Below, piece after piece: positions 15,100 to 22,068 of a stretch of DNA of 31,567 nt. The stretch is taken from NCBI GenBank assembly GCA_964589365.1, contig CAZPTQ010000036.1, forward strand, positions 1 through 31,567, given 5' to 3'. The translations under genes and the position numbers were made by a program. Under the pieces are notes generated by a model. That model saw only the letters and a program-made list of their open reading frames with translations, did no database searches and was not told where the DNA came from. The stretch is from M3007 sp964589365. Lineage in GTDB: Bacteria > Bacteroidota > Bacteroidia > Chitinophagales > Saprospiraceae. The number at the start of each line of letters is the position of its first letter. Positions within the stretch are counted from its first letter, which is position 1.

Positions 15100-16101
15100 T
15101 CAAACAACTTGAAACCCGTGCGCATACGGGTCATCGTCGTCCACAATGATTGTGTTGTAGCCCGTCACCATGGCCCAACCTTCGATGCTGGGCCGCATGG
15201 CTTTGCGGCCTGCCAAGGAGCATTCTTCTTCAATGCGTCCAATGAACTTTGAGCCTATGATGCTTTCATGTATGAATTCATCGCCGGGTTTCAAAAGCCC
15301 TTTGGCGTACCATTGTGCCATTCTTGCACTCGTGCCCGTACCACAAGGCGAGCGATCAATCGCCTTGTCGCCGTAAAAAACGGCGTTTCGGGCAGTTGAA
15401 CTTGGGTCTAACGTTTTTCCCGTCCAAAGGATGTGACTCAGCCCCTGAATGGTTGGGTTTTCCGGGTGGACAAAGGTATGCTGCTCGTTGAGCACTCGGC
15501 GCATCTCTCTCGCCCACCCGACGAGCTGTTCGGCGCGAAAATGCTCCAGTCCGGGGAAATTCGACTGCGTATCTACGATGGCGTAAAAGTTTCCGCCGTA
15601 TGCCACGTCTACGCGAAGCGAGCCAAGATCGGGGCATTCCACTTCAAGATTTTCCGCAGCCAAGTAGGCCGGAACATTGGTGAGGCGTACGGATTTCACC
15701 TTTTTACCCGCTTGCTCATAACGTACCAGCACGAGGCCGGCAGGCGTTTCAAGTCGAAGTTGACCGGGCTTTTTTGGGCTTACCAAGCCATGCTCAATGG
15801 CAATCGTGACCGTTCCAATAGTTCCGTGGCCGCACATGGGAAGGCAGCCACTGGTTTCGATAAAAAGCACTGCCACGTCGTTGGCAGGGTCGTGCGGCGG
15901 ATAAAGAATGCTTCCGCTCATCATGTCGTGGCCGCGGGGTTCAAACATGAGGGCATGACGAATCCAGTCGAATTCGCGCAGGAAATGCTGGCGTTTTTCG
16001 CTCATGTCAGCACCGACCAAATTTGGTCCGCCGCCAGCCACGAGCCGGACAGGGTTGCCACAAGTGTGGGCGTCTATGCAGAAGAAGGTCTTAACGGCCA
16101 T
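15100..16101 (-). CDS. Proline racemase-family enzyme (proline racemase / 4-hydroxyproline 2-epimerase)
   Basis: This 333-residue PLP-independent enzyme begins FFCIDAHTCGNPVRLVAGG, the family N-terminal motif. Both catalytic cysteines are present: Cys 90 in MCGHGTIG and Cys 253 in DRSPCGTGTSARMA. The Cys/Cys pair indicates a racemase or epimerase; trans-3-hydroxyproline dehydratases have Thr at the second position. Hydroxyproline 2-epimerase is the commoner activity in bacteria without a dedicated proline racemase, but the sequence alone does not decide. The ATG at 16099-16101 was chosen because the 33 codons before it belong to a palindromic spacer. No hydroxyproline catabolic genes (dehydrogenase, deaminase) are next to it. 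It ends 98 bases before the metallo-hydrolase on the same strand. Confidence 0.88.
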   Translation of the reverse strand: MAVKTFFCIDAHTCGNPVRLVAGGGPNLVGADMSEKRQHFLREFDWIRHALMFEPRGHDMMSGSILYPPHDPANDVAVLFIETSGCLPMCGHGTIGTVTIAIEHGLVSPKKPGQLRLETPAGLVLVRYEQAGKKVKSVRLTNVPAYLAAENLEVECPDLGSLRVDVAYGGNFYAIVDTQSNFPGLEHFRAEQLVGWAREMRRVLNEQHTFVHPENPTIQGLSHILWTGKTLDPSSTARNAVFYGDKAIDRSPCGTGTSARMAQWYAKGLLKPGDEFIHESIIGSKFIGRIEEECSLAGRKAMRPSIEGWAMVTGYNTIIVDDDDPYAHGFQVV

Positions 16102-16142
16102 TTTTTGTGAAGTTGTTGAAATGGGGAGTTGGTTATTTGGGG

Positions 16143-16204
16143 ATTTGTGGATTTGGTTATTCGAGTACCCAAGCTTGAGCACCCGAATAACCAAATCCAC
16201 AAAT
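16143..16204. repeat. Palindromic spacer element B, upstream of the proline racemase-family gene
   Basis: A perfect 21-bp inverted repeat (16143-16163 mirrored at 16184-16204, ATTTGTGGATTTGGTTATTC...) surrounds a near-palindromic centre AGTACCCAAGCTTGAGCACC. The centre and the CGAATAACC border match element A at 15006-15097. Confidence 0.85.
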
Positions 16205-16330
16205 AAACAAATCCACCATCAGGGGCGAAGATTGGGCAAGTTTTCAGAAAAAACAAAGACTTTTGCCCGCATTAGTATTGAACAGTAAATTGCCCGTTTA
16301 GGGCTATATTTTCAAAGATTTGACCAAAAC

Positions 16331-17722
16331 ATGAAAGAACTAAAAACGTACCTCGACGCGAACAAACAACGCTTCCTCGACGAACTCCTCGAACTCTTGC
16401 GCATCCCTTCCGTGAGCGCCGACCCGAAATATGCTGGCGACGTGCGCCGCATGGCCGAAGCCACAGCCAAACACCTCAAAGCCGTGGGCGTGGATAAAGT
16501 AGAAGTCTGCAATACGCCCGGCCACCCAATCGTGTACGGCGAAAAAATGGTAAGCCCAAATGCACCCACCGTGCTCGTGTACGGCCACTACGACGTACAG
16601 CCCGCTGATCCGCTGGAACTCTGGGAAAGTCCGCCGTTTGAGCCTGTGGTAAAAAAGACCAAAAACCACCCGCAAGGGGCCATTTTCGCGCGCGGTTCCT
16701 GCGACGACAAAGGCCAGGTGTTCATGCACGTCAAGGCATTTGAGATGATGTCAAAAACCAAAAATTTGCCCTGCAACGTCAAATTCATGATCGAAGGGGA
16801 GGAGGAAGTGGGTTCCAAAAACCTCGAGAAATTTTGTCTCGACAATAAGAAGAAACTGGCCTGCGACGTGGTGCTGATTTCCGATACAAGCATCATTGAC
16901 AACAACACCCCGAGCATCACCGTGGGCCTGCGCGGCCTCTGCTATATGGAAGTGGAAGTGGTCGGCCCGAACAAAGACCTGCACTCTGGCGTGTACGGCG
17001 GCGCGGTGGCAAACCCCCTGAACGTGCTCTGCCAAATGATCGCTTCTTTACACGACGCAAAAAAACGTGTGACGGTGAAAGGCTTCTATGATGCTGTAGA
17101 AAAAGTGAGCAGCAAGGAACGCAAGGCCATGAACGCCGCGCCCTACGATGAAAAACAATACATGAAAGACCTCGGCGTGTCCGAACTCATGGGCGAAAAA
17201 GGTTACACCACTGTGGAACGTACCGGCATCCGACCAACGCTCGACGTGAACGGTATCTGGGGCGGCTACATCGGTGAAGGCGCAAAAACGGTGCTCCCAA
17301 GTAAGGCATTTGCCAAAATCTCGATGCGCCTTGTGCCCGATCAGGACCCGAAGAAGATCGAAAAAATGTTTCAAAAACACTTCGAAGGACTCGCGCCAAA
17401 ATCCGTGAAAGTCAAGGTGACTGCCCACCACGGCGGCTACCCGGTGGTGGTGCCGACCAATTCGGTGGAATACAAAGCCTCCGAAAAGGCGCTCGAAATG
17501 GCCTTTGGCAAAAAGCCCCTGCCCCAGCGCGGCGGCGGCAGCATCCCCATTGTGGCGATGTTCGATCAGGTGCTGAACGCCAAATCAGTGCTCATGGGCT
17601 TTGGCCTTGATTCGGACGATATCCATTCGCCGAACGAACATTACGGACTGTTCAATTTCTACAAAGGCATTGAGACGATTCCGTATTTCTATAAGTTTTA
17701 TGCGGAGATGAAGAAGAAGTGA
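16331..17722 (+). CDS. M20-family dipeptidase (CNDP-like metallopeptidase)
   Basis: A 463-residue cytoplasmic zinc dipeptidase. The metal and catalytic residues are in VLVYGHYDVQPADP (His 86, Asp 88), RGSCDDKGQ (Asp 125/126), IEGEEEVGS (the Glu pair near 157) and VLISDTSI. The lid/dimerisation domain (about 205-360) begins near LHSGVYGG and contains GIRPTLDVNGIWGGY. The final His lies in DDIHSPNEHYGL. The length and motif set match the peptidase M20A/carnosine-dipeptidase-like group common in Bacteroidota, which trims short peptides. The start has the family N-terminus (YLDANKQRFLDELLELLRIP). It is transcribed away from the proline racemase gene and ends 8 bases before a REP-like element. Confidence 0.94.
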   Translation: MKELKTYLDANKQRFLDELLELLRIPSVSADPKYAGDVRRMAEATAKHLKAVGVDKVEVCNTPGHPIVYGEKMVSPNAPTVLVYGHYDVQPADPLELWESPPFEPVVKKTKNHPQGAIFARGSCDDKGQVFMHVKAFEMMSKTKNLPCNVKFMIEGEEEVGSKNLEKFCLDNKKKLACDVVLISDTSIIDNNTPSITVGLRGLCYMEVEVVGPNKDLHSGVYGGAVANPLNVLCQMIASLHDAKKRVTVKGFYDAVEKVSSKERKAMNAAPYDEKQYMKDLGVSELMGEKGYTTVERTGIRPTLDVNGIWGGYIGEGAKTVLPSKAFAKISMRLVPDQDPKKIEKMFQKHFEGLAPKSVKVKVTAHHGGYPVVVPTNSVEYKASEKALEMAFGKKPLPQRGGGSIPIVAMFDQVLNAKSVLMGFGLDSDDIHSPNEHYGLFNFYKGIETIPYFYKFYAEMKKK

Positions 17723-17730
17723 GTGCAATA

Positions 17731-17834
17731 GGTAGCACGGCCTTTAGGCCTACGGGACGCGCGCCGTTTACGGCGCAGTAAAATGTTTTCGGCGTAAACG
17801 CCCTTTTTCCTGACGGCCTAAAGGCCGTGCTACC
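17731..17834. repeat. Large REP-like inverted repeat downstream of the dipeptidase gene
   Basis: GGTAGCACGGCCTTTAGGCC (17731-17750) is mirrored exactly at 17815-17834. Between the arms lie two smaller hairpins, GCGCCG-TTTA-CGGCGC (17761-17776) and GGCG-TAAA-CGCC (17791-17802). The GTAGCACG head is shared with the element at 6341-6363. This is the layout of a paired REP (two heads facing outward), and it could also terminate transcription. Confidence 0.8.
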
Positions 17835-17863
17835 GATTTAGGGTTTTCAAAATCATTTTCACT

Positions 17864-18076
17864 ATGGATACTACTATTACTGCCACGCCCGAGCCCTCGC
17901 GCAAAAAGATGTCTGCAGAGGATTTTATAGATCTCTGGAAAATAGGGCATATAAGAAAAAAAGATTTGGGAGAGAGTGTTAAACTTGATGAATATCAAGG
18001 GAGGAGACAAGCAATCTTATCCAATATCGAAATAGAAGGAGATAGGCTTTGTTGCATGAATCCTGCACTGGCCTGA
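17864..18076 (+). pseudogene. N-terminal fragment of an unidentified gene cut by the insertion sequence
   Basis: The frame starts at 17864 (MDTTITATPEPSRKKMSAED) and encodes about 60 soluble, charged residues before it enters the left inverted repeat of the IS at 18045, where it stops within 32 bases. I do not recognise the protein. No matching C-terminal half could be confirmed beyond 19200: the short frame there (AVAWCKEKENCLSGALRVF, then stop) has no visible link. The gene was probably truncated by insertion followed by deletion. Confidence 0.5.
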
Positions 18077-19200
18077 GTTAGGTATTAGGCTGAAAAGCGA
18101 GCCGGCAAGTGTGCTTTTGAGTTGCGAAACAAAAAAAGGACTTCCCGGCTCATGACAAAGATAGATTCTATTGTAAACCCGGGCAAGCCCAAAGACCACT
18201 ATAAGATTACGAACTGGTCGGAGTACAACGCTGGATTAAAGCGTCGGGGCAGCCTGACGCTGTGGATTGACGAATCAATATCTGGGAATTGGTACCATCA
18301 GGGGCCGATCAAGAGAGGTGGGCAACTGATTTATTCGGCAGACTGTATCGTGTTGTTGTTGACGCTGAAAGTGACATTTCGGTTAGCCTTTCGACAATTA
18401 GAGGGCTTTGCAGCATCAATTTTTGCGCTGATGGGCGTTGATTTGCAAGTGCCAAGTTACACGCAGATAAGTCGGCGGCAATCGGGGTTAAAAGTGCCGT
18501 TAGGGGTAAGCGAAAGGCTCAAAAATGGGGAGGCTATTCATTTGGTAGTGGACTCAAGCGGCCTGAAAGTATATGGTGAGTGCGAGTGGAAAGTCCGTAA
18601 GCACGGCTGGAGCAAGCGCCGTACATGGCGCAAAATACACCTTGGGGTTGATGAAAAGACCGGGGAGATTACTGCGCAAGTACTGACAGATAACAAGACA
18701 GAAGACGCTGCCGTGCTGGTGGATTTAGTGGTCAACACTTTTGACGAGGGCGTTGACATCAACAAAGTTGGGACAGACGGCGCTTACGATCATTACGACT
18801 GTTGGGACATGCTGACGGAGGTTGAAATAGAGCCCATCATACCTCCCCGCGAGAACGCCGTGTTCCAATTGGACAAGGACGGGATGCCGACCGACCACCC
18901 AAGAAACCGGGCTTTAGAGATAATAGATGAGGGTGGACAAGAAGAAAATCGAAAAGGATGGAAGATTCAATCAGGTTATCACCGACGAAGTAAAAGTGAA
19001 AATGCTTTCTTCCGATGGAAGACAATACTAGGAGAAAAAATGTATGCTCGGGAATTTATAACCCAAAAAACCGAAGCCGCTATTAAAGCGGCCGTGTTGA
19101 ACAAATTTATTCAAATTGCCGCTCCGAAGTCCGTCAAAGTCGCCTGAACTCAAATGGGAAGGGGTGGCTCAATGATGCCTGGGATTCATGCAACAAAGCC
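18045..19200 (+). mobile_element. Complete IS5-family (IS903-type) insertion sequence, 1156 bp
   Basis: The ends are perfect 19-bp inverted repeats: GGCTTTGTTGCATGAATCC at 18045-18063 and its mirror at 19182-19200. One transposase gene fills the interior. No flanking target duplication is visible: the nine bases on the left end GGAGATA and those on the right start GTTGCATGG. That suggests a deletion or recombination at one side after insertion. Confidence 0.92.
18152..19147 (+). CDS. IS5-family transposase
   Basis: A 331-residue DDE transposase. NWSEYNAGLKRRGSLTLWID near the N-terminus is characteristic of the IS903/IS1031-like groups of IS5. The catalytic residues are Asp in VVDSSGLKV, Asp in GTDGAYDHYD and Glu in the Y-x-R-x-x-x-E region (GYHRRSKSENAFFRWK). 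The ATG at 18152 (MTKIDSIVNPGKPKDHYK) was chosen; the frame is open to a TTG at 18122, which adds ten residues. The frame is intact and the ends are perfect, so the element may still move. Confidence 0.93.
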   Translation: MTKIDSIVNPGKPKDHYKITNWSEYNAGLKRRGSLTLWIDESISGNWYHQGPIKRGGQLIYSADCIVLLLTLKVTFRLAFRQLEGFAASIFALMGVDLQVPSYTQISRRQSGLKVPLGVSERLKNGEAIHLVVDSSGLKVYGECEWKVRKHGWSKRRTWRKIHLGVDEKTGEITAQVLTDNKTEDAAVLVDLVVNTFDEGVDINKVGTDGAYDHYDCWDMLTEVEIEPIIPPRENAVFQLDKDGMPTDHPRNRALEIIDEGGQEENRKGWKIQSGYHRRSKSENAFFRWKTILGEKMYAREFITQKTEAAIKAAVLNKFIQIAAPKSVKVA

Positions 19201-19558
19201 GTTGCATGGTGCAAAGAAAAGGAAAATTGCTTGTCAGGCGCTTTGCGGGTTTTTTCGTACAGGTGAAGGCTCTTATGCTGGCAACGTGTGAATTATGTAA
19301 ATTTAATTCATAATTGTGCAAATTTATATGTCTGTAAAGTACCCACCTTTGTCATACAATAAGGGTCTGGACAAGCAAGAATATCTGGATCATATAAATT
19401 TGAAGATTTAAACGTAAGGACGAGTATATCTTAGGTGTGTAAACTTCGGGCGGCTCTACCAACGGGTGGGGCGGCCCGACCTTTTTATATATTCATAGGA
19501 TAATCGGCGAATACATCGCCAGGATTGTCCTTCATTCATTCATTAAAAATTACATCCC
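19201..19558 (+). other. Gene-free interval of 358 bases, possibly holding a small RNA
   Basis: No convincing protein gene is present. The left part is AT-rich (around 19285-19345). CACCTTTG at 19348-19355 is close to the TAnnTTTG promoter element, and a GC-rich hairpin with a T-run ends at 19486. A transcript of about 125 nt between them is possible. Confidence 0.35.
19447..19486 (+). terminator. GC-rich hairpin with T-run
   Basis: CGGGCGGCTCTACC pairs with GGTGGGGCGGCCCG (19447-19478) allowing G-T pairs and one mismatch, and TTTTT follows at 19482-19486. It lies about 70 bases before the lipoprotein gene, so it either ends a short upstream RNA or acts in that gene's leader. Confidence 0.6.
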
Positions 19559-20026
19559 ATGCGAACGATCCTATTTTTCACATTGATGGCCGTATTGGCC
19601 AGTGCTTGCCTTAATAACGGGCAACCAGTGGATGCCAAAAATGCCCCTCCAACAACAGGGCCAACAGAAATTCCGGCCAATACCGAGCAACAAGGCGGAG
19701 CTTTTACAATCAGTACGGAAGTTTTTTATCAGGCCACCGTTCAATTGCCTTCCACACAAGGACAGATTATCAGCCTGAGCTTGACGCCGGGCCACCGGGC
19801 TGAAATGGTCACCAACCACCACGATAACACCCAAGGGACGATTGATACGGGGGCATGGACTACGCTAAACAACGGAAATCTGTTGCTCAACCTGCTTCGG
19901 GTGGGAGAGAAAGACAGCGTTAGGCTGGAATTCAAAACAGATGGCGACAAACTCATTTATACAGGTGATGCGTATGGCGCCGGAGGGCTTACGTTGTGGG
20001 TAAGGCCTGTTGCCGAGACCAAATAA
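19559..20026 (+). CDS. Small lipoprotein of unknown function
   Basis: A 155-residue protein with a lipoprotein signal (MRTILFFTLMAVLASAC; lipobox ASAC, lipidated Cys 17). A Pro/Thr-rich linker of about 30 residues follows. The remaining domain of about 105 residues is predicted to be beta-rich, with ISLSLTPGHRAEMVTNHHDN and GAWTTLNNGNLLLNLL and LEFKTDGDKLIYTGDAYG. That pattern resembles the small beta-barrel of NlpE-like or META-like lipoproteins, but I cannot assign it. It has its own flanks: a hairpin upstream and a strong terminator downstream (20215), with no co-directional partner close by. Confidence 0.75.
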   Translation: MRTILFFTLMAVLASACLNNGQPVDAKNAPPTTGPTEIPANTEQQGGAFTISTEVFYQATVQLPSTQGQIISLSLTPGHRAEMVTNHHDNTQGTIDTGAWTTLNNGNLLLNLLRVGEKDSVRLEFKTDGDKLIYTGDAYGAGGLTLWVRPVAETK

Positions 20027-20214
20027 TTTTGAGGCGCTGTGTTAAAAACCAAGCCATTCCGCCCTGCATGGCCTTCTCACTGCTACCGCTATCTCTACTT
20101 AGCACGGCGAAAAGGGATTGGTCGAACTCTGGGACAGGCATTGAATAATGGAGATAATTAGATAATGAGACCAATGTGATAAGGTGGCCAATGTGGCCTG
20201 AAGAAATGAAAATT

Positions 20215-20249
20215 GCCCTGGCTGATAAATCGGCCAGGGCAATTTTTTT
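20215..20249 (+). terminator. Strong Rho-independent terminator
   Basis: GCCCTGGC (20215-20222) pairs exactly with GCCAGGGC (20233-20240), followed by AATTTTTTT. It lies 190 bases after the lipoprotein stop; the sequence between them (20027-20214) holds no gene that I can see. Confidence 0.85.
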
Positions 20250-20300
20250 ATCCATCGTTTCATCTCCTTGTCTGGCAGGAAAGTTTTTTTATCGAAAATT

Positions 20301-20332
20301 TAGTTTAAAATACAAACTAGTCTATACCTTTG
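20301..20332 (+). promoter_or_regulatory. Promoter with overlapping inverted-repeat operator
   Basis: TAGTTT-AAAATAC-AAACTA (20301-20319) is a perfect 6-bp inverted repeat and is followed by TACCTTTG (20325-20332), an exact -7 element. The repeat sits where the -33 region should be, so a bound protein would block the promoter. The likely binder is the HTH_34 regulator encoded in the same operon. Confidence 0.5.
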
Positions 20333-20368
20333 TTTCGATTTAATTTTCAAACCAAACCTTATCCTATC

Positions 20369-20974
20369 ATGGAACAGACAGAAAAAGCACTCTCCCCGCA
20401 AGAAAGCCTTCGCGTCATCCGGGAAACGATTGACGTTGCCAAGCGTACTTTTAGAGACAATGGCTTCCATTTTTTGCTTTGGGGCTGGCTGGTAGTGGTG
20501 GCCAGCGCAACCCATTGGTACTTGTTAGTGAACCATTTGCATCCAAACCCTGAAATTGCCTGGGCGGTGATGGTGGTGATTGGTATGCCTGCGGCTTTTG
20601 TCCGGGAATGGTTTCGGGCTAAACAAACGCAGACACAGACACCCAATCTTTTTCATCGTATATATGGCATGATTTGGTTTGGCTATGGCATTTCAATGGT
20701 ACTAGCCATCCCCTTGGCTGCAAGCAGCGGTCATTCTCCTGTTCCCTTTATTCTTGTGCTCACAGGGTTTGCCACTTTCATGTCAGGGATCATATTAAGG
20801 TTCAAGCCTTTGGTTTTTGGTGCAGCCACTATCTGGGCAGGGGCACTCTGGTGTCTTTTCCTCACTCCTGATCAACACCTGCTGGTTCAGGCTGCTTCTG
20901 CTATATTTGGCTACTTACTTCCCGGCTATCTGCTCAATCATCAAATGCGAGAAGGCCATGTACCAAGAGCTTGA
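20369..20974 (+). CDS. Membrane protein of unknown function, partner of the HTH_34 regulator
   Basis: A 201-residue protein with a soluble N-terminal helix (about 1-35, MEQTEKALSPQESLRVIRET) and then five hydrophobic segments at about residues 38-60, 68-82, 103-125, 128-145 and 150-185. The ATG at 20369 was chosen because it follows the promoter at a normal distance and starts the helical region; an earlier in-frame ATG at 20330 would lie inside the promoter. Proteins of this type are often encoded with a small winged-helix regulator in Bacteroidota. The 3' end overlaps that regulator by 17 bases, so they are one operon. The function is unknown. Confidence 0.8.
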   Translation: MEQTEKALSPQESLRVIRETIDVAKRTFRDNGFHFLLWGWLVVVASATHWYLLVNHLHPNPEIAWAVMVVIGMPAAFVREWFRAKQTQTQTPNLFHRIYGMIWFGYGISMVLAIPLAASSGHSPVPFILVLTGFATFMSGIILRFKPLVFGAATIWAGALWCLFLTPDQHLLVQAASAIFGYLLPGYLLNHQMREGHVPRA

Positions 20975-21254
20975 TCCACTTCTTTTATCTCAACTCCGAC
21001 TGGCGATCATGTCGTACCTCATGGTAACCCAGGAGGCGGAATTTAATGTACTGAAAGAGAATACCGATGCAACGGCTGGGAATCTTAGTGCACAATTAAG
21101 CAAGCTACAAGATGCCGGGTACATTGCTGTTGAAAAATCTTTCCGGAACAACTATCCGCTTACCCTTTGTCGCATCACTCCACAAGGCATTGCTTCGTTT
21201 GAGGCTTTTTACAGGGATTTGAAAACGTATTTTGATGCAGGTGGGGGGAAATAA
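20958..21254 (+). CDS. Winged-helix transcriptional regulator (HTH_34, MarR/PadR-like)
   Basis: A 98-residue protein made only of a winged-helix domain. It starts MYQELDPLLLSQLRLAIMSY and continues with FNVLKENTDATAGNLSAQLSKLQDAGYIAVEK and CRITPQGIASFEAFY, the full PF13601-type (HTH_34) pattern. Such regulators have no ligand domain and usually repress their own operon with a membrane partner. The ATG at 20958 lies inside the end of the membrane-protein gene. The inverted repeat upstream of that gene (20301-20319) is the obvious candidate operator. Confidence 0.88.
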   Translation: MYQELDPLLLSQLRLAIMSYLMVTQEAEFNVLKENTDATAGNLSAQLSKLQDAGYIAVEKSFRNNYPLTLCRITPQGIASFEAFYRDLKTYFDAGGGK

Positions 21255-21258
21255 TGGA

Positions 21259-21296
21259 AATCCCCGGCCTCGAAGTTTCGAGACCGGGGATTTTTT
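21259..21296 (+). terminator. Terminator between the regulator and carbonic anhydrase genes
   Basis: AATCCCCGG-CCTCGAA pairs with TTCGAG-ACCGGGGATT around a two-base loop, followed by TTTTTT. It starts five bases after the regulator stop and separates two convergent transcription units. Confidence 0.9.
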
Positions 21297-21337
21297 CCCG
21301 CCGTGCTTGGTGTTTTCACCTAGCCCGCTGCTTATTA

Positions 21338-21997
21338 TCAATTAAACGAGGCAGAATTCACGGTAATCGTATTGTGATAAAAGATGACCTCGCCAGTAGT
21401 AATGTCGTGTATGCCGCCGATAAGTCCTATTTCTCCTTTTTCTAACATTTCTTTTAGAATCGGACTCCGCTCCGTAATACTTTTAACGGTTCTCTTCACA
21501 TTGATGGCCGCTACTTTTTCCACAAATTCCCCGTTGCTTGAACTGCGGTTTTCTGCGGTGGTTAATTCATCCTCAACAGCAGGTCTTATTTTGGAAAGCA
21601 AAGAGGTCAGGTTGCCCATTTCTACATGATCGCAAGCGCCTCTTACCGCACCGCACTTGGTGTGGCCCAATACGACAATGATTTTTGAGCCGGCAACTTT
21701 ACAGGCAAATTCCATGCTGCCCAAAATATCTTCGTTGATGATATTACCCGCAATGCGGATACTAAAAACATCGCCCAGTCCCTGGTCAAAAATCAGTTCC
21801 GCAGATGTCCTGCTGTCAATACAACTTAAGATCGCCGCAAAAGGATGCTGCCCGTCCGAAGTCTCATTTGCCTGTTGCAACAGGTTGCGGTTCACTTTCA
21901 GGTTGTTTACAAATCGCTTGTTTCCTTCCTTTAACAATTCCAATGCTGTGGAAGGTGTGATCGCATCTTGCATTTCCTTAGTCAAGGTTTTCATCAA
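21338..21997 (-). CDS. Beta-class carbonic anhydrase
   Basis: A 219-residue zinc enzyme that interconverts CO2 and bicarbonate in the cytoplasm. The zinc ligands and catalytic dyad are present: Cys 59, Asp 61 and Arg 63 in SCIDSRTSAE, and His 112 and Cys 115 in GHTKCGAVRGA. The segment DVFSIRIAGNIINEDILGS is typical of the family. It starts with two consecutive Met codons; either may be used. It lies 71 bases downstream of the SulP transporter on the same strand, with no terminator between, so they form an operon for bicarbonate uptake and conversion. It ends convergent to the HTH_34 regulator. Confidence 0.95.
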   Translation of the reverse strand: MMKTLTKEMQDAITPSTALELLKEGNKRFVNNLKVNRNLLQQANETSDGQHPFAAILSCIDSRTSAELIFDQGLGDVFSIRIAGNIINEDILGSMEFACKVAGSKIIVVLGHTKCGAVRGACDHVEMGNLTSLLSKIRPAVEDELTTAENRSSSNGEFVEKVAAINVKRTVKSITERSPILKEMLEKGEIGLIGGIHDITTGEVIFYHNTITVNSASFN

Positions 21998-22068
21998 TTT
22001 ATTTTTTTAATGATGGTGAATAGAAATTTGTGTTTAAGAATAGCAGGGACAACATGGCACTTTCGTAT

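Noticed and set aside
15433..16110. 225-codon plus-strand frame opposite the proline racemase-family gene
   Set aside because: The minus-strand frame carries all catalytic motifs; the plus-strand frame has none.
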